Under the pieces are notes generated by a model, which did no database searches, was not told the DNA's origin, and worked only from the letters and a program-made list of their open reading frames with translations. Both the position numbers and the translations under genes were made by a program. A DNA stretch of 47,787 bases from Pseudomonas sp. AL03 (GTDB taxonomy: Bacteria > Pseudomonadota > Gammaproteobacteria > Pseudomonadales > Pseudomonadaceae): positions 1-47,787 of the forward strand of contig NZ_JASBRE010000035.1 in assembly GCF_029960815.1 (NCBI RefSeq). The letters are read 5' to 3'. Shown here piece after piece: positions 1 to 9,210 of this stretch (positions are counted from its first letter, which is position 1; every line of letters starts with the position of its first letter).

Positions 1-69
1 TTTTTAGCGAAAAACATCTCGCGAAAGCTTGACCGTGAACAGAGTATCTACAGGTTCTACGCCGACCCT

Positions 70-95
70 TGTAGGAGCGAGGCTTGCCCGCGAAG
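70..95 (+). repeat. Single REP-type unit
   Basis: This copy of the window's recurrent repeat (TGTAGGAGCGAGGCTTGCCC followed by GCGAAG) lies just beyond the cca stop codon. The GCGAGGC...GCCCGC core folds into a short hairpin with one bulged base, which is typical of bacterial REP units. It has no inverted partner, unlike the pairs near 21.0 and 23.6 kb. It may act at the 3' end of the cca message. The rest of 1-98 shows nothing I can identify. Confidence 0.75.
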
Positions 96-98
96 CTT

Positions 99-1328
99 TC
101 AGGCAGGCGCCGTGTCTTTGTAAGTCTTCAACGTCTTGAGCCGTTCACGCTTGATCGCCTCACCCAGCTCCGGCCCTTTGAATCCTTTCTCCAGCAACGG
201 CTGAATCGCCACGGTCCGAACGGCATTCGCCGCGCCCCGTAAATAATCCGCCTGTGGATAACTTCGCTGTTCCAGACCTTTGCGTCCACGCGCGTCCATC
301 TCGCACGCCGCGATAAAATCCTCGAACCGCTGCGGTCGACGGTAAACGTCAAAACTTTGCAGCAACTCCAGCAAGGTCGACGGCTTCAGCTCCAGGGCGC
401 GATGGCCGTGGGTGTGATATTTGCCGACCAGCAGAGCCAGTTCCTGACAGTCCCTCGGCGCCTTGAAGCGTTCGTTGACCGCCTTGATCAGTTTCAGGCC
501 CTTGTGCTCGTGGGCAATGTGTCGGGGCCATTCTTCCTCGGGCGTCAGTCCCTTGCCCAGGTCATGCAGCAGGCAGGCCCAGCGCACGACGAGGGGTTGT
601 TTGTGCAGTGCCGCTTGCTCCAGCACGCTCAGGGTGTGCAAGCCCGTGTCAATTTCCGGGTGATGGGCTTCCGGTTGCGGTACGCCGAACAGCGCGTCGA
701 GTTCCGGCATCAACACCTTGAGCGCACCGCACTCGCGAAGTACCTCAACGAACACCTGGGGCTGGTCTTCCATCAAGGCGCGAGAGATTTCTTTCCAGCT
801 TCGTTCCGCGGTCAAGACTTCGAGTTCACCTGATTCGCTGAGTTGACGCATCAGCTCCAGTGTCTCAGGTGCGACGGTGAAACCGAGCCCCGCATAACGA
901 GCAGCGAAGCGGGCAACGCGCAGAACCCTGAGAGGATCTTCGGCGAATGCGGGGGAAACGTGGCGCAGGAGGCGATCCTTGAGATCCCGTTGGCCATGGT
1001 AAGGATCGGTCAGGTTCTGCTGATCGTCTTCTGCCATGGCATTGATTGTCAGGTCACGACGGATCAGGTCTTCTTCGAGGGTGACTTCGGGGCTGGCGTG
1101 AAAGGTAAAGCCGCCGTAACCGCGTCCGCTTTTGCGTTCGGTCCGGGCGAGAGCGTATTCCTCACCGCTTTTGGGGTGAAGAAAAACCGGGAAGTCCGCA
1201 CCCACCGGGCGGAAGCCCTTGGCGAGCATTTCTTCAGTGGTGGCGCCAACCACGACCCAGTCGATGTCGGTGACAGGCTTGCCCAGCAGGCGATCGCGTA
1301 CCGCACCGCCAACTTTATAAATCTGCAT
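99..1328 (-). CDS. cca: Multifunctional CCA tRNA nucleotidyltransferase (409 aa)
   Basis: The enzyme adds or repairs the 3' CCA end of tRNAs using CTP and ATP. The N-terminal nucleotidyltransferase domain shows the nucleotide-binding GGAVRD (residues 7-12), the metal-binding D21/D23 of DID, and EDLIRRD (86-92). An HD domain follows, with HDLGKG near residue 255, as expected for the long gammaproteobacterial form that also has phosphatase/phosphodiesterase activity. The length is normal. The ATG follows a GGAGG ribosome site at about 7 nt. It is transcribed in the same direction as ycgB but 63 nt after it, so it may be read through from that operon or have its own promoter. Confidence 0.97.
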   Translation of the reverse strand: MQIYKVGGAVRDRLLGKPVTDIDWVVVGATTEEMLAKGFRPVGADFPVFLHPKSGEEYALARTERKSGRGYGGFTFHASPEVTLEEDLIRRDLTINAMAEDDQQNLTDPYHGQRDLKDRLLRHVSPAFAEDPLRVLRVARFAARYAGLGFTVAPETLELMRQLSESGELEVLTAERSWKEISRALMEDQPQVFVEVLRECGALKVLMPELDALFGVPQPEAHHPEIDTGLHTLSVLEQAALHKQPLVVRWACLLHDLGKGLTPEEEWPRHIAHEHKGLKLIKAVNERFKAPRDCQELALLVGKYHTHGHRALELKPSTLLELLQSFDVYRRPQRFEDFIAACEMDARGRKGLEQRSYPQADYLRGAANAVRTVAIQPLLEKGFKGPELGEAIKRERLKTLKTYKDTAPA

Positions 1329-1391
1329 AAAAAACCTCCGTTAGCTCGACAGAATAACCTTTGCGTCGAACTTCCGGAGGCCGAAACAGGA

Positions 1392-2954
1392 TCAAAGATG
1401 GATGACAGCCAGGTCCAGCCGGCCGTAATCCCCCTCGCTGTGTTCACTTCTGGGCGGAACATGCTGGGTTTTCATTATCTGATCCCCTTGCAGGGTTTCC
1501 AGGTGAATATCGAAACCCCAGAGGCGATGCAGGTGCTTTAGCACTTCCTCGGTGGACTCGCCCAGCGGTTTGCGGTCATGTTGCTGGTGACGCAGGGTCA
1601 GAGAGCGGTCGCCGCGCCGGTCGATGCTGTAGATCTGCACGTTGGGTTCACGATTACCCAGGTTGTACTGCGCCGCCAGGGTTTCACGGATGATCCGGTA
1701 GCCGGGTTCATCGTGAATGGCGGGGACCAGCAAATCGTCCTTCTGGTCGTCATCGAGAATGCTGAACAATTTCAGGTCGCGGATCACCTGGGGTGACAAG
1801 TACTGCAGGATGAAGCTTTCATCCTTGAAGCTGCTCATGGCGAACTTGATGCTCGACAGCCAGTCAGTGCCGGCAATCTCAGGGAACCAACGGTAGTCCT
1901 CTTCGGTAGGCTTTTCACACATGCGTCGGATGTCCCGATACATGGCAAAACCCAGGGTGTAGGGGTTGATGCCGTTGTAGTAGGGGCTGTCGAAGCCGGG
2001 CTGATAGACCACGCTGGTGTGCGACGTCAGAAACTCCATCATGAAGCCGTCGGTTACCAGTCCTTCGTCGTACAAGTCGTTCATCAGGGTGTAGTGCCAG
2101 AACGTGGCCCACCCTTCGTTCATCACCTGCGTCTGACGCTGTGGATAAAAATACTGGGCGATCTTGCGCACGATCCGCACAATTTCCCGCTGCCATGGCT
2201 CCAGCAGCGGTGCGTGTTTTTCGATGAAGTAAAGGATGTTTTCCTGAGGTTCTGCGGGGAAACGCGCGTTGTCCTTGTCGCTGTACTTGTCCGCACCTTT
2301 TGGAATGGTCCGCCACAGATCGTTGATCTGTTTCTGCAAATGCTCTTCCCGATCCTTTTGCCGACGGCGTTCTTCTTCGGCGGAAATCGGATACGGACGT
2401 TTGTAGCGGTCGACACCGTAGTTCATCAGCGCATGGCAGGAATCCAGCAGGTCCTCGACCGCGTCGATACCGTGGCGCTCTTCGCACTGCATGATGTACT
2501 GCTTGGCGAAGACCAGGTAATCGATGATCGAACTGGCATCGGTCCAGGTGCGGAACAGGTAATTGCCCTTGAAGAAGCTGTTGTGGCCGTAGCAGGCGTG
2601 AGCAACCACCAGGGCCTGCATGCAGATGGTGTTTTCTTCCATCAAATAGGCGATGCACGGGTCCGAGTTGATCACGATCTCGTAGGCCAGCCCCATCTGC
2701 CCACGGCTGTAGGATTTCTCGGTGCTGAGGAAGTGTTTGCCGTAGGACCAATGGTGATAGCCCAGCGGCATGCCGACGGAAGCATAAGCGTCCATCATCT
2801 GCTCGGCAGTGATCACTTCGATCTGGTTGGGGTAGGTATCCAGGGCATAACGAGCCGCCAGGCGACTGATTTCTTTGTCGTAGGCCTGGATCAGCTCAAA
2901 CGTCCATTCGGAGCCGGTGGAAATGGGTTGGCGCTTCTGCTCTTTGGCGGTCAT
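1392..2954 (-). CDS. ycgB: SpoVR family protein (520 aa)
   Basis: This is a full-length SpoVR/YcgB family member. The name comes from a Bacillus spore-cortex protein; in Proteobacteria there is no sporulation, and the biochemical role is unknown. The sequence shows the family's long, soluble, Trp- and Tyr-rich body (for example WTFELIQAYDKEI near the N-terminus, and NEGWATFWHY). There is no signal peptide or membrane segment. Its start overlaps the yeaH stop by 4 nt, so the two are translationally coupled. The trio prkA-yeaH-ycgB is a widespread stationary-phase and nutrient-stress cassette. I infer a role downstream of the PrkA kinase, but nothing in the sequence shows which. Confidence 0.93.
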   Translation of the reverse strand: MTAKEQKRQPISTGSEWTFELIQAYDKEISRLAARYALDTYPNQIEVITAEQMMDAYASVGMPLGYHHWSYGKHFLSTEKSYSRGQMGLAYEIVINSDPCIAYLMEENTICMQALVVAHACYGHNSFFKGNYLFRTWTDASSIIDYLVFAKQYIMQCEERHGIDAVEDLLDSCHALMNYGVDRYKRPYPISAEEERRRQKDREEHLQKQINDLWRTIPKGADKYSDKDNARFPAEPQENILYFIEKHAPLLEPWQREIVRIVRKIAQYFYPQRQTQVMNEGWATFWHYTLMNDLYDEGLVTDGFMMEFLTSHTSVVYQPGFDSPYYNGINPYTLGFAMYRDIRRMCEKPTEEDYRWFPEIAGTDWLSSIKFAMSSFKDESFILQYLSPQVIRDLKLFSILDDDQKDDLLVPAIHDEPGYRIIRETLAAQYNLGNREPNVQIYSIDRRGDRSLTLRHQQHDRKPLGESTEEVLKHLHRLWGFDIHLETLQGDQIMKTQHVPPRSEHSEGDYGRLDLAVIHL

Positions 2955-4222
2955 GTCACTAACCTGCGCTGGAAGAGTTCACGGAAGACCGGATAGATAT
3001 CCCCGGCCGAGACCAGTTGTTGCTGGGCGAAATTGTCAGAGAAGGCTTCGGCGATGCGTTCGTACTCGAACCACAGGGCCTGGTGCTCGCGCGGGGTAAT
3101 CTCAACGTAAGTGTAGTACTGCACGAACGGCATGATCTGGTTGATCAGAATGTCGCGGCAGATCGGCGAGTCGTCGTTCCAGTTATCGCCGTCGGAGGCC
3201 TGGGCGGCATAGATGTTCCACTCGTTTGTCGGATAGCGTTCGGCCATGATCTCCTGCATCAGTTTCAAGGCGCTGGAAACGATGGTGCCGCCGGTTTCGC
3301 GCGAGTAGAAAAACTCCTCTTCATCCACTTCCCGGGCACTGGTGTGGTGGCGGATGAATACGACGTCGATCTTGTCGTAGTTACGCTTGAGAAACAGGTA
3401 CAACAGGATAAAGAAGCGCTTGGCGATATCCTTGGTCGCCTGCGTCATGGAACCGGACACGTCCATCAGGCAGAACATGACTGCCTTGGAACTGGGGTTG
3501 GGTTGCTTGATGAGCAGGTTGTACTTGAGGTCGAAGGTATCGAGGAACGGTACGCGATGAATGCGCGCACTGAGTTTTTCGATCTCTGATTCGATTTCCT
3601 GAATATCGCCGAAGTTGTCAGGCTCATCCCGCTTGAGTCGCAGTAGTTCCTCTTTGGCTTCACGTAATTTTGCCCGGCTGCTGCCAGACAGGGCGATTCG
3701 CCGTGCATGGGCCGAGCGCAAGGTGCGGATGATGTTGATCCGTGACGGATTGCCCTCGTTACTGATCCCGGCACGAACAGTTTTGAAGGTGTCGGTGCCG
3801 GTCAGGTTGCGCTTGACCAGATTCGGCAGCTCAAGGTCCTCGAACATGAATTCGAGGAATTCCTCCTGGGTGATCTGGAAGACGAATTCGTCCATCCCTT
3901 CGCCCGAGTTACCGGCCTTGCCGGGGCCTCTGCCACCACTACCTCCAGGCGGGCGGGCAATGTGCTCGCCGCTGGTGAATTCCTTGTTGCCCGGATGCAC
4001 GACGGTCTGCTTGCCACCCCGACCGTGGTGAAGCACCGGCTCGTCAATGTCGCGGCCGGGGATGCTTATCTGTTCGCCGTGTTCCATATCGGTAATGGAG
4101 CGCCGGCTGACCGCCTCTTCGACAGCCTTTTTGATGTGATCACGGTAACGCCGCAGAAACCGCTGACGGTTCACCGTGCTCTTGTTCTTGCCATTGAGAC
4201 GTCGGTCGATCACATAGCTCAT
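2951..4222 (-). CDS. yeaH: YeaH/YhbH family (DUF444) VWA-like protein (423 aa)
   Basis: This is a DUF444 protein that co-occurs with PrkA. The C-terminal half carries a von Willebrand A-like fold with the metal-site signature DVSGSM near residue 250. A later threonine-containing stretch (RETGGTIVSS) probably completes the MIDAS site. The N-terminal third is basic and Arg-rich, followed by a Gly/Arg-rich linker (about residues 75-105). The start is set by TAAGGAG 6 nt before the ATG. It sits between prkA (202 nt upstream) and ycgB (4-nt overlap). Its likely role is as an adaptor binding the AAA+ kinase PrkA, inferred from VWA/AAA+ pairing in other systems. Confidence 0.94.
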   Translation of the reverse strand: MSYVIDRRLNGKNKSTVNRQRFLRRYRDHIKKAVEEAVSRRSITDMEHGEQISIPGRDIDEPVLHHGRGGKQTVVHPGNKEFTSGEHIARPPGGSGGRGPGKAGNSGEGMDEFVFQITQEEFLEFMFEDLELPNLVKRNLTGTDTFKTVRAGISNEGNPSRINIIRTLRSAHARRIALSGSSRAKLREAKEELLRLKRDEPDNFGDIQEIESEIEKLSARIHRVPFLDTFDLKYNLLIKQPNPSSKAVMFCLMDVSGSMTQATKDIAKRFFILLYLFLKRNYDKIDVVFIRHHTSAREVDEEEFFYSRETGGTIVSSALKLMQEIMAERYPTNEWNIYAAQASDGDNWNDDSPICRDILINQIMPFVQYYTYVEITPREHQALWFEYERIAEAFSDNFAQQQLVSAGDIYPVFRELFQRRLVT

Positions 4223-4404
4223 GACTGCTCCTTAGAAGCTGTCCTGAAAGGGGCGAGCGGTTATGCAGCATCGACCGTGCCAAGGGATGTTCACGCTCCC
4301 CCAAGCGCTTTTGGACGCTGACTGAACCTCGCTACCGACTTTCGAACACCTTCCAAAGGTCTGTGTAACAGAAAATGCGCACACAGGCCTCTGACTGACG
4401 ACAA

Positions 4405-4417
4405 CCGGTCTGACCGG
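4405..4417 (-). other. Hairpin in the prkA-yeaH gap
   Basis: CCGGT-CTG-ACCGG is a perfect 5-bp stem with a 3-nt loop, 8 nt downstream of the prkA stop. There is no T-run on the minus strand, so it does not look like an intrinsic terminator. A processing or stability element that sets the prkA:yeaH ratio is possible. The rest of the 202-nt gap holds the yeaH ribosome site and nothing else I recognise. Confidence 0.4.
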
Positions 4418-4424
4418 CAGCGGG

Positions 4425-6347
4425 TTATTGTGATTTTCTGACCCGCAGGTACCACTCGGACAGCAGTCGTACCTGTTTGTCGGTGTAGCCCCGCTCGACC
4501 ATCCGTGTGACGAAGTCGTTGTGCTTCTGCTGGTCCTCTTTGCTGGCCTTGGCATTGAAGCTGATGACTGGCAGGAGGTCCTCGGTGTTGGAGAACATCT
4601 TCTTCTCGATGACCACCCGCAGTTTTTCGTAGCTGAGCCAGGTCGGGTTCTTGCCGTTGTTATTGGCCCGGGCGCGCAGCACGAAGTTGACGATTTCGTT
4701 GCGGAAATCCTTCGGATTACTGATGCCGGCCGGTTTTTCGATTTTCTCCAGTTCTTCGTTCAGCGCTACGCGGTTGAGGATCTCGCCGGTTTCCGGGTCG
4801 CGGTATTCCTGGTCCTGGATCCAGAAGTCGGCGTACAGCACATAGCGATCGAAGATGTTCTGGCCATACTCGCTGTAAGACTCGAGATAGGCGGTCTGGA
4901 TCTCCTTGCCGATGAATTCGATATAACGCGGTGCCAAGTACTCTTTGAGGAAGCGCAGATAGCGTTCGCGGGTTTCGGCCTGGAATTGTTCCTGCTCGAT
5001 CTGTTGTTCCAGCACGTAGAGCAAATGCACCGGGTTGGCGGCGATTTCGTGCGGATCGAAGTTGAACACTTTCGACAGAATCTTGAACGCGAAGCGGGTC
5101 GACAGGCCGTTCATGCCTTCGTCGACACCAGCGTTGTCGCGGTATTCCTGGATCGACTTGGCCTTCGGATCGGTGTCCTTGAGGTTTTCGCCGTCATACA
5201 CGCGCATCTTGGAGTAGATGTTGGAGTTCTCCGGCTCTTTGAGGCGCGAGAGTACGGTGAACTGGGCGAGCATTTTCAAGGTGTCAGGCGCGCAGTGAGC
5301 CTTGGCCAGGGAGCTGTTGAACAAGAGCTTGTCGTAGATCTTCACTTCGTCGCTGACCCGTAGGCAGTACGGCACTTTGACGATGTAGATCCGGTCGATG
5401 AAGGCTTCGTTGTTCTTGTTGTTGCGGAAGGTGTGCCATTCCGATTCGTTGGAGTGGGCCAGCAGGATCCCGGTAAACGGAATCGCCCCCAGACCTTCGG
5501 TACTGTTGTAGTTGCCTTCCTGAGTGGCGGTCAGCAGTGGGTGCAGCACCTTGATCGGTGCCTTGAACATTTCGACAAATTCCATCAGGCCCTGGTTGGC
5601 CCGGCACAGTGCGCCTGAGTAGCTGTAGGCGTCGGCGTCGTTCTGCGGGAATTCTTCGAGTTTGCGGATATCGACCTTGCCCACCAGCGCCGAGATGTCC
5701 TGGTTGTTTTCGTCCCCAGGCTCGGTTTTGGCCACGGCGATCTGGTTGAGGATCGAAGGATAGAGCTTCACCACGCGGAACTGGCTGATGTCGCCGCCGA
5801 ATTCGGCCAGGCGCTTGGTCGCCCATGGCGACATGATGGTGTTGAGGTAGCGCCGTGGAATGCCGAAGTCTTCCTCGAGGATCGCGCCATCTTCAGTGGC
5901 GTTGAACAGACCCAGAGGTGATTCGAAGACGGGTGAGCCCTTGATCGCGTAGAAGGGCACTTTTTCGATCAACTGTTTCAGCTTTTCGGCCAGGGACGAT
6001 TTACCGCCACCCACAGGGCCGAGCAAATAGAGAATCTGTTTCTTCTCTTCAAGGCCCTGAGCGGCATGGCGGAAATACGACACGATCTGGTCAATGCATT
6101 CTTCCATCCCGTGGAAGTCTTCAAAGGCCGGATAGCGGCGGATCACCTTGTTGGAAAAGATCCGCGACAGTCTCGAGTTGGCCGAGGTGTCGAGAAGCTC
6201 CGGTTCACCGATGGCCAGCAACAGACGCTCGGCGGCGGAAGCGTAGGCGCTGCGGTCGCTTTTGCACAGCTCAAGATACTCTTGCAGCGAGAGTTCTTCC
6301 TGGCGTGTGGACTCGAAGCGTTGTTGGAAGTGGCTAAAGATACTCAT
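4425..6347 (-). CDS. prkA: PrkA family serine protein kinase, YeaG type (640 aa)
   Basis: This is an AAA+-related serine/threonine kinase of the PrkA/YeaG family, cytoplasmic and linked to nitrogen starvation and stationary phase in enterobacteria. The N-terminal AAA domain has a clear Walker A (GPVGGGKSS, near residue 107) preceded by the HGMEECIDQIV region. The C-terminal PrkA domain runs to the end. The length matches the family. It is the first gene of prkA-yeaH-ycgB. The 296-nt region upstream should hold the promoter; I could not find a convincing sigma-54 or sigma-70 site there by eye. The function call is firm at family level; substrates are unknown from sequence. Confidence 0.96.
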   Translation of the reverse strand: MSIFSHFQQRFESTRQEELSLQEYLELCKSDRSAYASAAERLLLAIGEPELLDTSANSRLSRIFSNKVIRRYPAFEDFHGMEECIDQIVSYFRHAAQGLEEKKQILYLLGPVGGGKSSLAEKLKQLIEKVPFYAIKGSPVFESPLGLFNATEDGAILEEDFGIPRRYLNTIMSPWATKRLAEFGGDISQFRVVKLYPSILNQIAVAKTEPGDENNQDISALVGKVDIRKLEEFPQNDADAYSYSGALCRANQGLMEFVEMFKAPIKVLHPLLTATQEGNYNSTEGLGAIPFTGILLAHSNESEWHTFRNNKNNEAFIDRIYIVKVPYCLRVSDEVKIYDKLLFNSSLAKAHCAPDTLKMLAQFTVLSRLKEPENSNIYSKMRVYDGENLKDTDPKAKSIQEYRDNAGVDEGMNGLSTRFAFKILSKVFNFDPHEIAANPVHLLYVLEQQIEQEQFQAETRERYLRFLKEYLAPRYIEFIGKEIQTAYLESYSEYGQNIFDRYVLYADFWIQDQEYRDPETGEILNRVALNEELEKIEKPAGISNPKDFRNEIVNFVLRARANNNGKNPTWLSYEKLRVVIEKKMFSNTEDLLPVISFNAKASKEDQQKHNDFVTRMVERGYTDKQVRLLSEWYLRVRKSQ

Positions 6348-6577
6348 GACGTCACCTCGCTCGATACGTGGAGCCGACGCCGGATCATTCAGTCGATGCT
6401 GGCAGCGACCGAATATGCAGTCGCTGTTTACCCCCCAGAACTCTTTCGAAGCTGACTACCCCGAAAGCTACTCCCGATGACCCGCGCGCCGGTGTACCGG
6501 CTCTCCCCTGTTTTGGATGGCCTGCGCTTAAGGATAGTTGGGAATTCGGCAGGTAAAGGCGAGATACGTAATTAGTT

Positions 6578-6600
6578 GTGGCAGACCGTTCGTCTGCCAC
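6578..6600. other. Perfect 9-bp inverted repeat between prkA and glpE
   Basis: GTGGCAGAC-CGTTC-GTCTGCCAC forms a perfect 9-bp stem with a 5-nt loop. It lies 44 nt past the glpE stop on the glpE transcript and about 230 nt upstream of prkA. No T-run follows on the minus strand, so it is either a factor-assisted terminator or 3'-end stabiliser for the lptD-glpE operon, or an operator for prkA. The remainder of 6348-6643 has no gene I can support. Confidence 0.55.
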
Positions 6601-6643
6601 CGCGCGAGCCCGCGGGGACCGGGGCTTGCACGTTACAAAAAAA

Positions 6644-6973
6644 TTATTCGGAAGTGCCTTGCGCCGTTTCCGAAGGATAAGTCGTACGCCACAGCTCAAA
6701 ACCGCCATCCATGCTGTAGACGTCGGAGAAGCCCTGGCTGATCAGGTACGCAGCGGCGCTCTGGCTGGAATTGCCGTGATAACAGACCACTACAGTCGGT
6801 GCGTCGAGGTCGGCGGCACGAATGAAATCCGAGATGGAAACATTGTCCAAATGCTTCGAGCCGGCGATGTGCAGCGCAGCAAAGGTCGCAGGGTCGCGGA
6901 CATCGACCACCACTGCGCCTTGTTCGCGCAAGGCCTGGGCCTGTTCCGGGGGGATACGTTTGAATTCGCTCAT
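6644..6973 (-). CDS. glpE: Thiosulfate sulfurtransferase GlpE, single-domain rhodanese (109 aa)
   Basis: This small cytoplasmic rhodanese moves sulfane sulfur from thiosulfate to cyanide or thiol acceptors such as thioredoxin. The active-site loop is CYHGNSS, with the catalytic Cys at residue 64, and the DVRDPATF element sits in the expected N-terminal place. I start at MSEFKRIPPEQ rather than the upstream ATG at 6991, because this gives the usual family length. It is the last gene of the lptD-to-glpE run, 34 nt after apaH. The name is inherited from the E. coli glp regulon; no glycerol genes are nearby here. Confidence 0.93.
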   Translation of the reverse strand: MSEFKRIPPEQAQALREQGAVVVDVRDPATFAALHIAGSKHLDNVSISDFIRAADLDAPTVVVCYHGNSSQSAAAYLISQGFSDVYSMDGGFELWRTTYPSETAQGTSE

Positions 6974-7006
6974 GGCGGGCTCCTGTGGCACGGCTGAAAG
7001 CGCAGT

Positions 7007-7888
7007 CTAGCGCGGGGCGCTGGCTGACGAGGGTTCGGGACTAAGTGGGGCGACTGGCGGCAGGGCAAGGCCGTGCTCGTCGCATTTGCAAGACAGCCGT
7101 TCACCGCTGTCGACATTCATCAGGGACAGGGCGCCACCCCAGACACAGCCGGTATCGAGGGCCGAAATGCCCGGTTCGTTGCACCGGCCTTCCAGCGCGG
7201 CCCAGTGGCCGAAGATGATCTTCAGGCCCTTGGTCTTGCGTTCCTTGTGCTGGAACCAGGGTTTGTAACCCGGTGGGGCATTGTCGAGACCTTCCTTGCT
7301 TTTGAGGTCAAGCTTGCCCTCGGCGGTGCAAAACCGCATGCGGGTGAAATAGTTGGTGATCACCCGCAGGCGTGTCACGCCTTTGAGGTCGTTGTCCCAT
7401 TTCGCCGGATCGTTGCCGTACATACCATCGAGGTAGGGCGGCAACAGGTTGTCATCGCGCAATGCGGTCTCGACTTCGGCGGCACACTTCAAGGCCTTGC
7501 GCAGCGACCACTGGGGCGGAATGCCAGCATGTACCAGGGCGACATCACGCTGTTCGTCGTAGTGCATGAGCTTTTGCTGACGCAGCCACTCCAGCAGTTC
7601 CGCGCAATCGGGCGCTGCGAGAATCTCGAGCAGGGTGTCGGACTTCTTCAAGCGTTCGATGTTTTTCCCGGCGGCCAGTAAATGCAGGTCATGGTTGCCG
7701 AGCACGCACACCAGCGATTCGCGGATGCTATAGAGGAAGCGCAAGGTGTCCAAGGACTGCGGGCCACGGTTGACCAGATCGCCGACCAGCCACAGACGAT
7801 CCCGTGTCGGGTCGAAGGCGACTTGCTTGAGCAGGCATTGCAATGCTTGAAGGCAGCCTTGCAGATCGCCGACGGCGTACGTTGCCAT
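7007..7888 (-). CDS. apaH: Symmetrical bis(5'-nucleosyl)-tetraphosphatase ApaH (293 aa)
   Basis: ApaH hydrolyses Ap4A symmetrically to two ADP and also removes Np4 caps from RNA. The metallophosphatase signature is complete: GDLQG (7-11), GDLVNRGP (36-43) and GNHD (64-67), with later HAGIPP and FGHWA motifs. The last 25 or so residues are a Pro/Ser-rich tail outside the catalytic domain. The ATG shares its A with the apaG stop (TGATG), giving tight translational coupling. The apaG-apaH pairing downstream of rsmA is the classic gammaproteobacterial arrangement. Confidence 0.97.
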   Translation of the reverse strand: MATYAVGDLQGCLQALQCLLKQVAFDPTRDRLWLVGDLVNRGPQSLDTLRFLYSIRESLVCVLGNHDLHLLAAGKNIERLKKSDTLLEILAAPDCAELLEWLRQQKLMHYDEQRDVALVHAGIPPQWSLRKALKCAAEVETALRDDNLLPPYLDGMYGNDPAKWDNDLKGVTRLRVITNYFTRMRFCTAEGKLDLKSKEGLDNAPPGYKPWFQHKERKTKGLKIIFGHWAALEGRCNEPGISALDTGCVWGGALSLMNVDSGERLSCKCDEHGLALPPVAPLSPEPSSASAPR

Positions 7889-8268
7889 CAGTGCAGGGCT
7901 CCGGGCACCGCCAGACGGAATGGGGCAATGATGGCGTCGAAGTGTTTGCCGTCGTCGGCAACCATTTCATAAGTGCCCTGCATCGTGCCGACCTTGGAGG
8001 TCATGACGGTGCCGCTGCTGTAGGTGTGGCTTTCGCCCGCGTCGATCAACGGCTGCTGGCCAACAACGCCGGCACCGCGAACCTCTTCGACATGCCCGTC
8101 ACCGTCGGTGATTACCCAGTGCCGCGACAACAGTTTGGCCGGTAGCTCGCCATTGTTGTGCACGGTGATGGTGTAGGCGAAGGCAAAGCGGTTTTGCTCG
8201 GGTTGCGATTGTTCTGCCAGATAGCGGGTGACGACGCTGACGTCGACCTGATAACGAGGATCGGACAT
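7888..8268 (-). CDS. apaG: ApaG (Co2+/Mg2+ efflux-associated) protein (126 aa)
   Basis: This is a single-domain, all-beta, fibronectin-III-like ApaG protein. The family patterns are present: YTITVHNNG, LLSRHWVITDGDG and GVVGQQPLI. The biochemical role is unsettled; Salmonella mutants show altered Co2+ resistance and Mg2+ efflux. It is coupled to apaH by a 1-nt overlap and follows rsmA after 123 nt. That gap is long enough for an internal promoter, but I see no clear one. Normal length. Confidence 0.95.
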   Translation of the reverse strand: MSDPRYQVDVSVVTRYLAEQSQPEQNRFAFAYTITVHNNGELPAKLLSRHWVITDGDGHVEEVRGAGVVGQQPLIDAGESHTYSSGTVMTSKVGTMQGTYEMVADDGKHFDAIIAPFRLAVPGALH

Positions 8269-8391
8269 GCAAGAGGCCTTAAAATCGAAGCGGAACGCGG
8301 GGCGTAGCTGATGGAACTCAGTCTAGGCCAAGTATCGGGTAGTAAACCAGACATGACGGCCGGTGTCCTACCCGATAACGCTTCCGGCCTG

Positions 8392-9210
8392 TCAGATATC
8401 AGCAGGCTTTTGTAGGACTTGTTCGCTGAGCTTGTCAGCCAGACGCACGAAAGCGGCCAGATCAAGTTGCTCGGGGCGCAGGCTGCCATCGACGCCGGCG
8501 GCTTCGATCTCATCGTTGCTCAACAGCAATTTGAGGGTGTTGCGCAGGGTCTTGCGGCGCTGGTTGAAGGCTTCGCGCACAACGCGCTCCAGCAACTTGT
8601 GATCCTTGGCCGGGTGCGGCAGTACCGCGTGGGGTACCAGGCGCACGATGGCCGAGTCGACTTTCGGCGGCGGATTGAACGCGCCCGGGCCGACGTTGAA
8701 CAGATGCTCGACCCGGCAGTGGTACTGAACCATGATCGACAAGCGACCCCAGTCACCACCACCAGGGCCTGCCGCCAGACGCTCGACCACTTCCTTTTGC
8801 AGCATGAAGTGCATGTCGCGAATGATGCCGGCGTTGTTTAGCAGGTGGAAAATCAGTGGCGTGGAGATGTTGTACGGCAGGTTGCCGACCACACGCAGGC
8901 TGTTCGGCGCGGCATTCAGGCTGTTGAAGTCGAACTTCAGCGCGTCGCCTTGGTGCAGGTTGAAGTTGTCCTTGCCGGCGAACTGCTGGTTGAGGATTGG
9001 TATCAGGTCCTTGTCCAGCTCCACCACGTCCAACTGCGCGCCGCTGTTGAGCAGGCCTTGAGTCAGTGCGCCCTGGCCCGGGCCGATTTCCAGCAGGCGG
9101 TCTTCGGGTTTGGCGCGGATGGCGCGCAGGATGCGGTCGATAACGCCGGCATCGTGCAGGAAGTTCTGGCCGAAACGCTTGCGCGCCCGGTGTTGGTAAT
9201 GCTCGGTCAT
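8392..9210 (-). CDS. rsmA: 16S rRNA (adenine1518/1519-N6)-dimethyltransferase RsmA (272 aa)
   Basis: RsmA (KsgA) dimethylates two adjacent adenines in the 3' hairpin of 16S rRNA late in 30S assembly. Visible motifs are RFGQNFL (12-18), the SAM-binding EIGPGQG (41-47) and the catalytic NLPYN near residue 112. The length is standard. The start codon overlaps the pdxA stop by 4 nt (ATGA). Note that Pseudomonas also uses 'rsmA' for the unrelated CsrA-type regulator; this gene is the methyltransferase, often called ksgA. Confidence 0.97.
   Translation of the reverse strand: MTEHYQHRARKRFGQNFLHDAGVIDRILRAIRAKPEDRLLEIGPGQGALTQGLLNSGAQLDVVELDKDLIPILNQQFAGKDNFNLHQGDALKFDFNSLNAAPNSLRVVGNLPYNISTPLIFHLLNNAGIIRDMHFMLQKEVVERLAAGPGGGDWGRLSIMVQYHCRVEHLFNVGPGAFNPPPKVDSAIVRLVPHAVLPHPAKDHKLLERVVREAFNQRRKTLRNTLKLLLSNDEIEAAGVDGSLRPEQLDLAAFVRLADKLSEQVLQKPADI

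Noticed and set aside
1392..2954. Sporulation function suggested by the SpoVR name
   Set aside because: The organism is a non-sporulating gammaproteobacterium and the gene sits in the prkA-yeaH stress cassette.
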